Source of the DNA: Lachnospiraceae bacterium
GTDB taxonomy: Bacteria > Bacillota > Clostridia > Lachnospirales > Lachnospiraceae
Direction: 5' to 3'
Assembly: GCA_017938405.1 (NCBI GenBank)
Contig: JAGBBP010000020.1
Span: forward strand, 1 to 64,000
Length of the DNA stretch: 64,000 bases
Positions 43,973 through 52,392 of this stretch are shown in pieces. The stretch's first letter is position 1; the number at the start of each line of letters is the position of its first letter. Below the pieces are notes generated by a model that had not been told where the DNA came from, did not search any database, and saw nothing but the letters and a program-made list of their open reading frames with translations. Both the position numbers and the translations under genes were made by a program.

Positions 43973-44039
43973 ATATGTAAATAAAATTTACATATTGCTG
44001 TGGGGCAATGCAGAAAAAGACTTTTGGGGAGGTATACAA

Positions 44040-44441
44040 ATGACACAAAAAGAGAAATGGGGCATTCAGAATTTTATTTTCGGACTTTTGGGCGGCTGGA
44101 TTTTTGCGGGAATCTGGTTTTTGTTTGGGGGACTGTGGTATGTGACTTATATCGGTCGTCCGGTGGCAAAGTGTTGTTTTATGATTGCCCGCTTTGCGGC
44201 AAAGCCTTACGGAAGAGTGGTGGGGACCACGGGCGATTACAGTTTTATCGGCAATATTGTCTGGATGTTATTTGTCGGAATTCCGTGGATCATTGTGTTT
44301 GCGTTTATGGCAGGATTATGTATGATTACAATCGTATTAGCTCCGTTCGGGCTGACCTATTTGCGTCTGGCGGGTCTTGCGGCAGCTCCGGTGGGTATGC
44401 AGTTGGAGCGTCAGATGGAGGACTGGCAGTGGCAGAGATAA
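44040..44441 (+). CDS. YccF-family inner membrane protein
   Basis: The 133-residue protein has two pairs of hydrophobic segments. GLLGGWIFAGIWFLFGG and the later NIVWMLFVGIPWIIVFAF with PFGLTYLRLAGLA are recognisable as the YccF (DUF307) pattern, in which two copies of a short domain make a small membrane protein of unknown role. The start at 44040 follows GGGGAGG with a seven-base gap; an in-frame extension to 43944 covers the promoter. Confidence 0.75.
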   Translation: MTQKEKWGIQNFIFGLLGGWIFAGIWFLFGGLWYVTYIGRPVAKCCFMIARFAAKPYGRVVGTTGDYSFIGNIVWMLFVGIPWIIVFAFMAGLCMITIVLAPFGLTYLRLAGLAAAPVGMQLERQMEDWQWQR

Positions 44442-44559
44442 AGGCATGTTAAGAAAGCGTTAAAAAAGACAGAAAAATTTTTTATGATGACAGCCGGGTT
44501 GGAATTGCCGGCGCAATATGATACAATATATCTTGGAAAAGTAGAACGGAGGTGTTAGT

Positions 44560-46137
44560 TTGTTCCGGAACAGTAGAACAATTCTCTTTTCAAAGGTAAA
44601 GGAATCGCTTGCGTCGGTGGTGCCGATTGCGGCTATTGTTTTTATTCTTTGCTTTACCGTTGTGCCGGTGCCGACGGATTTGCTTATGACCTTTGTATTC
44701 GGTGTGGCAATGGTAATTATCGGCATGGGTATGTTTACCCTTGGTGCGGACCTGTCCATGACGCCGGTTGGTGAGCATATCGGCTCGGCGGTGACAAAGT
44801 CCAGAAGGCTGTGGTTTATTGTGGTAATCAGCTTTTTGGTGGGGGGTATTGTAACGATTTCCGAACCGGATCTGCAGGTGCTTGCGGAGCAGGTGCCGAA
44901 TATTCCGAATCAGGTCATTGTATTTTCGGTGGCCGGTGGTGTCGGCTTGTTTTTGGTCGTTGCCATGCTTCGTATATTATTTAAGTGGAAATTAAATTAT
45001 TTATTGATATTCTTTTATGTGATGGTGTTTGTTCTTGCGTGTTTTGTACCGAAGTCTTTCCTTGCGGTGGCATTCGACTCCGGCGGTGTAACCACCGGGC
45101 CTATGACCGTACCGTTTATTATGGCTCTCGGTGTGGGTGTTGCTTCCATCCGAAGCGACAGCGATGCGCAAAACGACAGCTTCGGTCTGGTTGCTCTTTG
45201 CTCCGTGGGACCGATTCTTGCGGTTATGCTTTTGGGATTGTTCTTCCGGGTAGAGGGCGGAAGCTATACGCCGGTGGAGATTCCGACGGTAGAGACCTCC
45301 AGGGATTTGTGGCAGTTGTTTTCCCATGAAATTCCGGAATACATATTGGAAGTGGTAAAAGCGTTGCTTCCGATCATGGCGTTTTTTGCATTGTTCCAGA
45401 TATTTAAGTTAAAGCTGAAGAAGGAAAATATTTATCGTATTACGGTCGGATTCTTGTATACATTCATCGGATTGGTGCTGTTCTTGTGCGGTGCCAATGT
45501 AGGCTTTATGACTGTGGGAAATTATATCGGAAGAGAGCTGGGTGGTCTTTCCTACAGTTTTATTGTGGTGCCGCTCGGTGCCCTGATCGGTTACTTTATT
45601 GTTACGGCGGAGCCTGCGGTGCATGTTCTGAACAAGCAGGTATACGAGATGACCTCCGGTGCGATTCCGCCAAAAGCGTTAAGCACCAGTCTTTCCATCG
45701 GTGTGGCTGTTTCGGTTGGGCTTTCCATGCTCCGTATTGTGGCGGATATTCCGATTATGTACTTCTTGGTACCGGGGTATTTGATTGCCATTGTGTTATC
45801 CTTTTTTGTACCGCCGATATTTACCGCCATTGCATTTGACTCCGGTGGAGTGGCTTCCGGTCCCATGACAGCAACATTCTTACTTCCGATGTCCATCGGC
45901 GTTTGTACCGGTGTTGGGGGAGATGTGGTTTCCGGTGCCTTCGGTGTGGTAGCAATGGTTGCCATGACGCCTCTCATTACCATTCAGATTCTTGGTCTGG
46001 TATATAAGATGAAGCTTCGTAAGGCGGAGGTAGCGGTAGAGACAACAACAGAAGTTGAGATTCCGGTAGATGCAGTCGAGACAGAGTTTGATATTTTTGA
46101 CAACACAATCTTTGAATTGGAGGATGATGATGAGTAG
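44560..46137 (+). CDS. DUF1538-family integral membrane protein with two homologous halves
   Basis: This 525-residue protein has about 12 hydrophobic segments in two repeats. The diagnostic segment AFDSGGVTTGPMTVPF (near 169) recurs as AFDSGGVASGPMTATF (near 427), which identifies DUF1538. Both copies combine Asp, Ser, Gly-Gly and Thr/Met-Thr within a membrane region, as expected for a transport pathway, but the substrate is unknown. The C-terminal tail is acidic (FELEDDDE). The TTG start is well supported by GGAGG seven bases upstream. It overlaps the PII-like gene by eight bases, so the two are translationally coupled. Confidence 0.85.
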   Translation: MFRNSRTILFSKVKESLASVVPIAAIVFILCFTVVPVPTDLLMTFVFGVAMVIIGMGMFTLGADLSMTPVGEHIGSAVTKSRRLWFIVVISFLVGGIVTISEPDLQVLAEQVPNIPNQVIVFSVAGGVGLFLVVAMLRILFKWKLNYLLIFFYVMVFVLACFVPKSFLAVAFDSGGVTTGPMTVPFIMALGVGVASIRSDSDAQNDSFGLVALCSVGPILAVMLLGLFFRVEGGSYTPVEIPTVETSRDLWQLFSHEIPEYILEVVKALLPIMAFFALFQIFKLKLKKENIYRITVGFLYTFIGLVLFLCGANVGFMTVGNYIGRELGGLSYSFIVVPLGALIGYFIVTAEPAVHVLNKQVYEMTSGAIPPKALSTSLSIGVAVSVGLSMLRIVADIPIMYFLVPGYLIAIVLSFFVPPIFTAIAFDSGGVASGPMTATFLLPMSIGVCTGVGGDVVSGAFGVVAMVAMTPLITIQILGLVYKMKLRKAEVAVETTTEVEIPVDAVETEFDIFDNTIFELEDDDE

Positions 46138-46816
46138 ATATAATATGGTTTTGATGATTCTGAATCGCAGCTATGAAAAAGATTATGTGGAGTTTTTGAA
46201 GCAAAACGGCATTGCACATATGACGGAAATGCTGGGACACGGAACCGCCAGTAAAAGTATTTTGGATTATCTCGGTATTGAGAACAATGAAAAGATTATC
46301 ATCCAGACGGTAGTTGCGGCCGGTAAGGTGGACGGTCTGTTTGGCGGTTTGGTAAGCCGGATGGGAATTAATCTGCCGGGAACCGGTGTGGCGTTGTCGA
46401 TTCCGATGGAGAGTATCGGAGGGACGTGGAGCATGAAGTATCTGACGGAAGGTCAGGAAGATTTGGCGACGGAGGATGTGAAGATGAAAGAAGCAAAATA
46501 TTCTTTGATTACGGTAATTACGGAAAAGGGTTGCTCGGATATGGTAATGGATGCGGCCAGAGAGGTAGGGGCCAGAGGCGGTACGGTAGTGCATGCCAAG
46601 GGTACCGGAAGAGAAGAGGATGCAAAATTCTTCGGGGTCTCCATCAGTCCGGAGAAGGAAATGATTTACATTGCCACAAGAAAGGCTGACCGGCCGGAAA
46701 TTATGCGTGCCATTATGGAAAAGGCAGGTCCTCAGACCGATGCCAAGGCAGTGGTGTTCTCCCTGCCGGTAGAGGACATTGCCGGACTGACCGCGCTTAT
46801 GGAGCCGGAGGCGTAA
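46130..46816 (+). CDS. Tandem PII-like signalling protein
   Basis: The 228-residue protein is about twice the length of a PII subunit. It reads as two ferredoxin-like halves: YNMVLMILNRSYEKDYVEFLKQNGI to about 105, and YSLITVITEKGCSDMVMDAAREVGARGGTVVHAKG to the end, the second matching the PII beta-alpha-beta start and GGT-containing T-loop base. The uridylylated Tyr51 site of GlnB is not apparent. PII-like proteins gate membrane transporters according to nucleotides or metabolites, so coupling with the DUF1538 gene suggests it controls that transporter. The start at 46130 is six bases after GGAGG; two earlier ATG codons abut the site. Confidence 0.82.
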   Translation: MSRYNMVLMILNRSYEKDYVEFLKQNGIAHMTEMLGHGTASKSILDYLGIENNEKIIIQTVVAAGKVDGLFGGLVSRMGINLPGTGVALSIPMESIGGTWSMKYLTEGQEDLATEDVKMKEAKYSLITVITEKGCSDMVMDAAREVGARGGTVVHAKGTGREEDAKFFGVSISPEKEMIYIATRKADRPEIMRAIMEKAGPQTDAKAVVFSLPVEDIAGLTALMEPEA

Positions 46817-46837
46817 GCGACAGCCCTGAGGTAAGCG

Positions 46838-48052
46838 CTATTCCTTCTTCCCTAAATCCGGCTCATTCTCTAAGAAACAAGCTCTCTTCAGTGCGGAGCT
46901 TCCGTATTTGCCCCGGATTTCATCTACGGCGGCGTTAAGCTTTGAAAGCTTTTCCCGGCGACCGGTGTCAAAGAGGTCGTACTGGAAATTGTCCTCGTTG
47001 GTGACGTGGCCGGTGGAAACGCCGAGGAGACGAATCGGAGAACCGTCCCACAACTCGTAAAAGAGGCGACGGGCGGCATAATATATTTGTTCGGTGGTAT
47101 TGTCCGGAGCGGAAAGCTGTCCCTGTCTGCTCCGGCTTTTTAATTCCGTATCCTTAATGGTAACGGATACCATGGAAATATAGGCCCGGTCCTTGCGGAT
47201 ACGGGCGCCTACTTTTTCGCAAAGGGCCAGCAGGATACGTTCGGCTTCCGCACCGTTTGTCACATCCGCAGGAAGCGTGGTGGAGTTGCCGTAGCTTTTG
47301 GAAGCGGAAGGTTCGTCCGTAACTAAGGCGGTATCAATGCCGTTGGCAGCCTCGTGCAGGAAAATGCCCTGTTTTTTAAAATGGGAAACCAAGATTTCTT
47401 TGTCGGTATGGGCCAAATCCCCGATGGTACGGATGCCGAGGGTACGCAACCGCTCGGCGGTGGAGTGCCCGACATAAAGCAAATCCCCCACGGGGAGGGG
47501 CCAGAATTTTTTCGGAAGCTCCTCCGGGAACAGGGTATGTACCAGGTCCGGCTTTTTAAAATCCGAAGCGGTTTTGGCTAACAGACGATTGACGGAGATG
47601 CCTACATTCACGGTAAATCCCAACTCTTCCCGGATTTCGTCTTTTATTTTGTGGGCAAAGGGAACCAAATCCCCATACAAGCCTTCGGTACCGGTCATAT
47701 CGCAGAAGGCTTCGTCAATACTAAACTGTTCCACCACCGGCGCATACCGGCGTAAAAGAGCAATAAATGCCCGGGAACGTTCCAAATACAAGGAATGATT
47801 CGGTTTTGCAATGTAGAGATTCGGACATTTTTGCAAGGCCTTTACAATGGGCTCGCCGGTCTGAACACCGCACTGCTTGGCCAGCGTGGATTTCGCTAAA
47901 ACAATACCGTGGCGGGCTTCCCGGTCCCCGCCGATAATGGCCGGGATGGTGCGGATATCTAAGGTCTCTCCCAAATCGTGAAGGCGGTGGTGAGCCTCCC
48001 AGCTTAAGAATGCAGAGTTGACATCGATATGAAAAATAACCGGCTTTGCCAT
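46838..48052 (-). CDS. dinB: DNA polymerase IV (Y family)
   Basis: The 404-residue protein has the Y-family polymerase sites: HIDVNSAFLSWEA near 8-20 with the first metal Asp, and FSIDEAFCDMTG near 107 with the catalytic Asp-Glu. Then come the HhH/thumb region (LRTLGIRTIGDLAHTDKEIL near 185) and the little finger domain (STTLPADVTNG onward). It copies past damaged bases with low fidelity. A LexA-type box lies at its transcription start (48138-48151), consistent with SOS control. It is convergent with the PII-like gene and no terminator separates them. Confidence 0.93.
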   Translation of the reverse strand: MAKPVIFHIDVNSAFLSWEAHHRLHDLGETLDIRTIPAIIGGDREARHGIVLAKSTLAKQCGVQTGEPIVKALQKCPNLYIAKPNHSLYLERSRAFIALLRRYAPVVEQFSIDEAFCDMTGTEGLYGDLVPFAHKIKDEIREELGFTVNVGISVNRLLAKTASDFKKPDLVHTLFPEELPKKFWPLPVGDLLYVGHSTAERLRTLGIRTIGDLAHTDKEILVSHFKKQGIFLHEAANGIDTALVTDEPSASKSYGNSTTLPADVTNGAEAERILLALCEKVGARIRKDRAYISMVSVTIKDTELKSRSRQGQLSAPDNTTEQIYYAARRLFYELWDGSPIRLLGVSTGHVTNEDNFQYDLFDTGRREKLSKLNAAVDEIRGKYGSSALKRACFLENEPDLGKKE

Positions 48053-48137
48053 GGGAGGCCTCCTTTCTGTGATTCCGCGGGTATGCTACAGGATACGGGT
48101 ATATTGTATAAGACATTCCTTGGAAGAAAATGCTAAA

Positions 48138-48185
48138 AGAACGTATGTTTGAATCCAGTATAGCAGAAAAAACAGGATTATGCAA
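48138..48185 (-). promoter_or_regulatory. dinB promoter with LexA (Cheo-type) operator
   Basis: On the minus strand TTGCAT (48180-48185), 17-bp spacer and TATACT (48157-48162) form a promoter. The sequence AGAACGTATGTTTG (48138-48151, plus-strand reading) matches the Firmicutes LexA consensus CGAACnnnnGTTYG at 9 of 10 fixed positions and covers the expected +1 site. Confidence 0.85.
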
Positions 48186-48286
48186 TAGATAGGAAAACAG
48201 TACTTCCTTTTGTTTGAAACAGAATGGATATTTTTTCTTTTTCCTGCACATACTTCCGTTAAAGTAAAGAAACGGAGGGATTTTGT

Positions 48287-48925
48287 ATGGCAGTAGATTT
48301 TAAAACCAGTGAAACCAAGGACAATTTAATGCGTGCTTTTGCGGGCGAAAGTCAGGCGAGAAACCGTTACACCTTTGCGGCAGACCAGGCAAAGCAACAG
48401 AAGCTCCACGTAATCGAAGCGGTGTTTACCTTTACCGCAAATCAGGAAAAGGAGCATGCGGAGATTTTTTACAATCATTTATCCGAGCTTGCGGGAGAAA
48501 CCATTCATGTGGACGGCGGATATCCGGTGGACATTACCGACAGCATCACGGAGCTTCTTCGCATGGCACAGCATAACGAATATGAGGAGCATGATGATGT
48601 GTACAGTGCCTTTGCGGCGAAAGCAAAGGAAGAAGGCTTCTTAAAGGTGGCGGCTTCCTTTGATATGATTGCAAAGATTGAAAAGATTCACGGTAACCGG
48701 TTCGGTGCATTGGCGGATCTTTTGGAAAAGAATCAGCTCTTTATTTCCGATGTAAAGATCGGATGGTTTTGTTTGAACTGTGGTCATGTATTTGAAGGAA
48801 CCCAGGCACCGGAGCAGTGTCCGGTATGTTCCCACGATAAAGGATATTTCGTGCGTCTGGAGCTTGCACCGTATACCGGAAAGTGTTGTGTGGAGGGTGT
48901 AGTCGGTTGTTGCAATGAAAAGTAG
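48287..48925 (+). CDS. rbr: Rubrerythrin
   Basis: This 212-residue protein has an N-terminal ferritin-like di-iron domain (ESQARNRYTFAA near 22, ANQEKEHAEIFY near 52, with further Glu ligands near 90-100 and MIAKIEKIHGNRF near 125) and a C-terminal rubredoxin-type iron site with CLNC near 163 and CPVC near 180. Rubrerythrins reduce hydrogen peroxide in anaerobes, using rubredoxin or NADH-linked partners. The C terminus adds a Cys-rich tail (GKCCVEGVVGCCNEK) beyond the usual end, which is unusual. The ribosome site is ACGGAGGG. Confidence 0.93.
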   Translation: MAVDFKTSETKDNLMRAFAGESQARNRYTFAADQAKQQKLHVIEAVFTFTANQEKEHAEIFYNHLSELAGETIHVDGGYPVDITDSITELLRMAQHNEYEEHDDVYSAFAAKAKEEGFLKVAASFDMIAKIEKIHGNRFGALADLLEKNQLFISDVKIGWFCLNCGHVFEGTQAPEQCPVCSHDKGYFVRLELAPYTGKCCVEGVVGCCNEK

Positions 48926-48992
48926 GACGGAAGTATATTCGGAGCAAGAAAACGCTGAAAGATAAATACGGTCAAAAAAATAAGAAACTTGA

Positions 48993-49019
48993 CAAAAAGG
49001 GGTTGTATCCCCTTTTTTG
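48993..49019. terminator. Rubrerythrin terminator
   Basis: AAAAAGGGG and CCCCTTTTT form a 9-bp stem with loop TTGTAT. It is symmetrical in its A/T tracts, and its loop serves as the -35 box of the next promoter. Confidence 0.85.
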
Positions 49020-49031
49020 TTTTGGTATAAT
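49003..49031 (+). promoter_or_regulatory. Promoter of the uracil-type permease, nested in a terminator
   Basis: TTGTAT (49003-49008) in the loop of the rubrerythrin terminator, 17-bp spacer, TATAAT (49026-49031). Confidence 0.7.
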
Positions 49032-49090
49032 TGAGGCAGTGAGGTGTACGAGCGTATAGAACGTATGGGGAGAATCACCGGGAGATAGAA

Positions 49091-49120
49091 ATCATGTCGT
49101 GTCCGACTTGATTTTTTTTT
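49091..49120 (+). terminator. Intrinsic terminator in the permease leader (attenuator candidate)
   Basis: ATCATGTCG and CGACTTGAT pair with one mismatch around TGTC, followed by nine T. It lies about 55 nt after the likely transcription start and 85 bp before the permease start, so read-through is needed for expression. The upstream leader does not match the purine riboswitch or a PyrR-binding loop that I can recognise. Confidence 0.75.
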
Positions 49121-49205
49121 GTAATTTATTTACATTTTTTGGAATATGAACGGCCGGTGAAAGGGCGTTTATATAAATAATAAAACACTTTAGGAGGACG
49201 AGCAA

Positions 49206-50684
49206 ATGAAACTTATTTACGATGTAGAAGACAAAATGAGCTTCGGCAAAATGGTTGTCTTTGCAATTCAGCAGTTGCTTGCAATTATGGCTGCGACCCT
49301 TGTGGTTCCGATGATTATCGGAAACGGAATGAAGTCTGAGGCGGCATTATTCGGTGCAGGTGTCGGTACCTTAGTGTACATTGCGTTTACGAAGAAGAAG
49401 AGTCCGGTATTTTTAGGTTCTTCCTTTGCATTCCTCGGTTCCATGGCAGCGGCTTTTGCCGGTGGTGTATCCATGGCAGTGGGATATTTGGGATTGATTC
49501 TCGGTGCGATTTTTGCGGGACTTGTGTACGTGGTAATTGCAATTATTGTAAAAGCGGTAGGTGTTGACTGGGTCAATAAATTGATGCCGCCGGTTGTTAT
49601 CGGACCGACGGTTGCGATTATCGGTCTTTCTCTGGCCGGAAATGCAATCGGAGATTTAAAGTCCGGTGAAGTGTTTGTAAAAGAAGTTGTGGATGGTGTG
49701 GCGTTGAATACTCAGGTGATTAACGATATAAAGGCTGGTGTAGCCATGAAAGAAGTGGCAGGTGGTATAGAGATAACTACACAGCTCGCATCTCCGCTTG
49801 CAACTATCCTTTGCGGTTTGGTAACCTTGTTTGTAACCATTCTTTGCTCTACCTACGGTAAGAAGACCTTAAAGCTGATTCCGTTTATTATCGGTATTTT
49901 GGCCGGTTATGCGGTTGCTCTTGTGATGACCTTAATCGGTAATGCGGCAGATATTGACGCCTTAAAGGTAATGAGCTTCGACTCTTTAACTGCGCTCTTT
50001 AAGACCGCAGACGGTAGCTTCGGCATTACCCTTAAGACTTTTGTATCTGTGCCGGAGTTCACATTTATGACTGCGCTGGGCGGATTTTCCGAGATTACCG
50101 GAGCGTATATCGGTACCGTTGCGGTAGCTTATGTGCCGGTAGCTTTTGTCGTGTTCGCAGAGCACATTGCGGATCATAAGAATATTTCCTCTATTATTGA
50201 GCGTGACCTCTTAAAGGAGCCGGGCCTTTCCCGTACCCTTCTCGGCGACGGTGTAGGCTCCATGGCAGGTGCATTTTTCGGTGGTTGTCCGAATACCACT
50301 TACGGTGAGTCCGTAGGTTGTGTGGCAATTACGAGAAACGCTTCCATTGTAACGATTATTACGGCAGCATGCGGTGCAATTCTGATTTCCTTCTTAAGCC
50401 CGTTTGTTGCATTCGTAAACTCCATCCCGTCTTGTGTTATGGGTGGTGTATGTATGGCATTGTACGGATTTATCGCAGTCAGCGGTCTTAAGATGCTTCA
50501 GAAGGTGGATTTGGGACAGAATAAGAATCTGTTTACCGCTTCTGTGATTTTGATTGCCGGTATCGGCGGATTGTCCGTATCCTTCGGAAAGGTAACCTTG
50601 ACGGCTGTTGCTTGTGCATTGATTCTCGGTATTATCGTAAATATTATGCTCTCCAAGGCAAAGGACGAAGAGACAGAAGAGTGA
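49206..50684 (+). CDS. Uracil/xanthine permease (NCS2 family, UraA-like)
   Basis: The 492-residue protein has about 14 hydrophobic segments. NCS2 marks include the QQLLAIMAATLVVP start (TM1), MPPVVIGPTVAIIGLSLAG near 118, the substrate residue region VFAEHIADHKN near 317 and GGCPNTTYGES near 358, which favours uracil over xanthine transport. A hydrophilic insert of about 45 residues (near 140-190) expands an outer loop relative to UraA. It should import a nucleobase by proton symport. A leader terminator suggests regulation by attenuation. The ribosome site is TTAGGAGGA. Confidence 0.87.
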   Translation: MKLIYDVEDKMSFGKMVVFAIQQLLAIMAATLVVPMIIGNGMKSEAALFGAGVGTLVYIAFTKKKSPVFLGSSFAFLGSMAAAFAGGVSMAVGYLGLILGAIFAGLVYVVIAIIVKAVGVDWVNKLMPPVVIGPTVAIIGLSLAGNAIGDLKSGEVFVKEVVDGVALNTQVINDIKAGVAMKEVAGGIEITTQLASPLATILCGLVTLFVTILCSTYGKKTLKLIPFIIGILAGYAVALVMTLIGNAADIDALKVMSFDSLTALFKTADGSFGITLKTFVSVPEFTFMTALGGFSEITGAYIGTVAVAYVPVAFVVFAEHIADHKNISSIIERDLLKEPGLSRTLLGDGVGSMAGAFFGGCPNTTYGESVGCVAITRNASIVTIITAACGAILISFLSPFVAFVNSIPSCVMGGVCMALYGFIAVSGLKMLQKVDLGQNKNLFTASVILIAGIGGLSVSFGKVTLTAVACALILGIIVNIMLSKAKDEETEE

Positions 50685-50722
50685 TAGTAGGAACGAGTGA
50701 GAGCGTTCATTCGTGATATAAG

Positions 50723-50756
50723 AAAAGGTCACCCGACATTTTCGGGTGGCCTTTTC
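50723..50756. terminator. Bidirectional terminator between permease and xylanase
   Basis: AAAAGG.CACCCGA and TCGGGTG.CCTTTT form a 13-bp stem with loop CATTT and T tracts in both directions, between convergent genes. Confidence 0.9.
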
Positions 50757-50820
50757 TGCGTTTGAGGAAAACGCGGGGGAATTTTGTAAAGTGATATAAT
50801 CGTTGGAAATATCCGGAGAA

Positions 50821-52050
50821 TTATAGTACAATGGTCTCCGGTTCGGATTCGTTCCGGTCAAGGGAAAGCGCAGCCTTCTTGTCGCCGAGAACAAGGTCGT
50901 AATCGCCCTTAAAGCCCTCTACGGAAACAAAACCGTTTGCGTCGGTGGTAACGGTGGTATCGGTCCACCATTCACCGTGAATCATTTCCTGTAAGCGGAT
51001 AAACGCCGGCTTTTTGCTGTTATCCTTGCGCAAGATACCGCTCGGTGCATTGAGCCACATTCCGTCGGTGAAATCCCAACCGGTGATGCCTTCCACCAAC
51101 GGGTGTTCAAAGAGAATGCGGTACATTTCTTCCAGTTCGTTTTTCTGGCGTTCCTCGCCTTCCGGGGTGGATGGCCATTCGCTTACCTGCCAGTCGTTTA
51201 AGTCCACAATATGAGCCGGCATAATATCGCCGGAAATCAAGGTGTTTTCCGTAAAGTGAATCGGCTTGCCGAAACGTTCGAAACGATGTAATACCTCGTG
51301 TACCTTTTCTGCGCCCCAGTAGCCCTGGTGCTGGTGGGACTGGATACCGATGACATCAATTGGTGCACCGGCAGATAAGCAGTTGTCGATTAACTCCGCA
51401 TATTTTTCCGAGGTGTTAAAATCATTTAATAAAAGGGTGGAATCCGGGTTTGCCTGCTTTGCTTCTTCGAAAACACGCTTTACCAGCTCGGTTCTGCCGT
51501 ATTCCTGACAGATACGGGTAATTGCATTGTCGTATTTGTCGAACACCGGCATGATTACCACTTCGTTGATTACATCCCAAATATCAATGGTGCCTTTAAA
51601 CTGGGTGACATCCCGTTCAATACGCTTTAACTGTTTTGTTAAAATGGTGTGGTTGTCATACTCCATAAGCCAGTCCGCACAGGCGGTGTGCCAGCAAAGG
51701 GGATGGCCTTTTGCCTTAATACCATGTTCCTTCATGTAGGAAGCGGCAGCCATACGGCTTTCCCATTGCGGTTTGCCCTCTTCCGGTTCGTACTGTCCCA
51801 GATAGAACGGTAAGGTGCCGTAGTTGAATAATTCCATCCAAATCTTCATACGCTCGGCAAAGAATTCTTTTGCCTTCGGATCTTTGATTGCGAAATATGC
51901 GTTGAAATCAAAGGAACCCCAACCGAATAAAAACTTGTGGTTGGTCTGCTTTAACTGTAAGGTTGCGTTGACAAGGGGTGCGCCGGTGGAATCCGTAACC
52001 CGTAATGCTTTTTTTGCTCTGCGGTGAGCGACCTTTTCATAAGTAGCCAT
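50821..52050 (-). CDS. Intracellular GH10 endo-beta-1,4-xylanase
   Basis: This 409-residue protein lacks a signal peptide. An N-terminal beta-sandwich (about 1-50) precedes a GH10 barrel with FGWGSFDFNAYF, HPLCWHTACADWL, the acid/base Glu163 in WDVINEV and the nucleophile Glu268 in IHFTENTL. The C-terminal 60 residues form a small beta domain (TTVTTDANGFVSVEGFKGDYDLVLGDK). It probably hydrolyses short imported xylo-oligosaccharides. The start at 52050 has AGGAGGG closely upstream; the extended frame to 52179 crosses the promoter. The local CE1-type esterase at 3591 could act on the same substrates. No xylan transporter is in the window. Confidence 0.9.
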   Translation of the reverse strand: MATYEKVAHRRAKKALRVTDSTGAPLVNATLQLKQTNHKFLFGWGSFDFNAYFAIKDPKAKEFFAERMKIWMELFNYGTLPFYLGQYEPEEGKPQWESRMAAASYMKEHGIKAKGHPLCWHTACADWLMEYDNHTILTKQLKRIERDVTQFKGTIDIWDVINEVVIMPVFDKYDNAITRICQEYGRTELVKRVFEEAKQANPDSTLLLNDFNTSEKYAELIDNCLSAGAPIDVIGIQSHQHQGYWGAEKVHEVLHRFERFGKPIHFTENTLISGDIMPAHIVDLNDWQVSEWPSTPEGEERQKNELEEMYRILFEHPLVEGITGWDFTDGMWLNAPSGILRKDNSKKPAFIRLQEMIHGEWWTDTTVTTDANGFVSVEGFKGDYDLVLGDKKAALSLDRNESEPETIVL

Positions 52051-52114
52051 AAACCCTCCTATAGTAATAATATTGTAAAAATATAAACAAATGGTGTTTG
52101 GTTTCTGTAAGTAC

Positions 52115-52143
52115 ATGTTACTGAAAATTCGGGATAAAGTCAA
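52115..52143 (-). promoter_or_regulatory. Promoter of the GH10 gene
   Basis: On the minus strand TTGACT (52138-52143), 17-bp spacer, TAACAT (52115-52120), about 65 bp before the start codon. Confidence 0.65.
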
Positions 52144-52240
52144 TAGAATATAAGAAGGAAGATATAAAGATATAAACATATAGTGACAGGAGTGGAAGGA
52201 GATAAAAAGGGTATGGAAACAAGTTTAAAATTCGGTTTGA

Positions 52241-52269
52241 TTGACGGTAGTGGTAAATTGTTTTATAAT
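52241..52269 (+). promoter_or_regulatory. Promoter of the HAD phosphatase gene
   Basis: TTGACG (52241-52246), 17-bp spacer, TATAAT (52264-52269). The 342-bp gap 52051-52392 holds only this promoter and the divergent xylanase promoter. Confidence 0.8.
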
Positions 52270-52392
52270 CAACGTATATGTTGGGTACATCGTATGTGTA
52301 ACGGGAATGTGATGGAATGGTATTGCCGGAAAACTGTCAGCAACTGAGAATGAAGGCTGTGGCAAATATAAAGAAAAAAGAGGGAGAGATTT

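Noticed and set aside
49032..49205. Purine riboswitch before the nucleobase permease
   Set aside because: The conserved loop-loop bases and the P1-P3 pattern of the purine aptamer could not be found. Only the terminator is supported.
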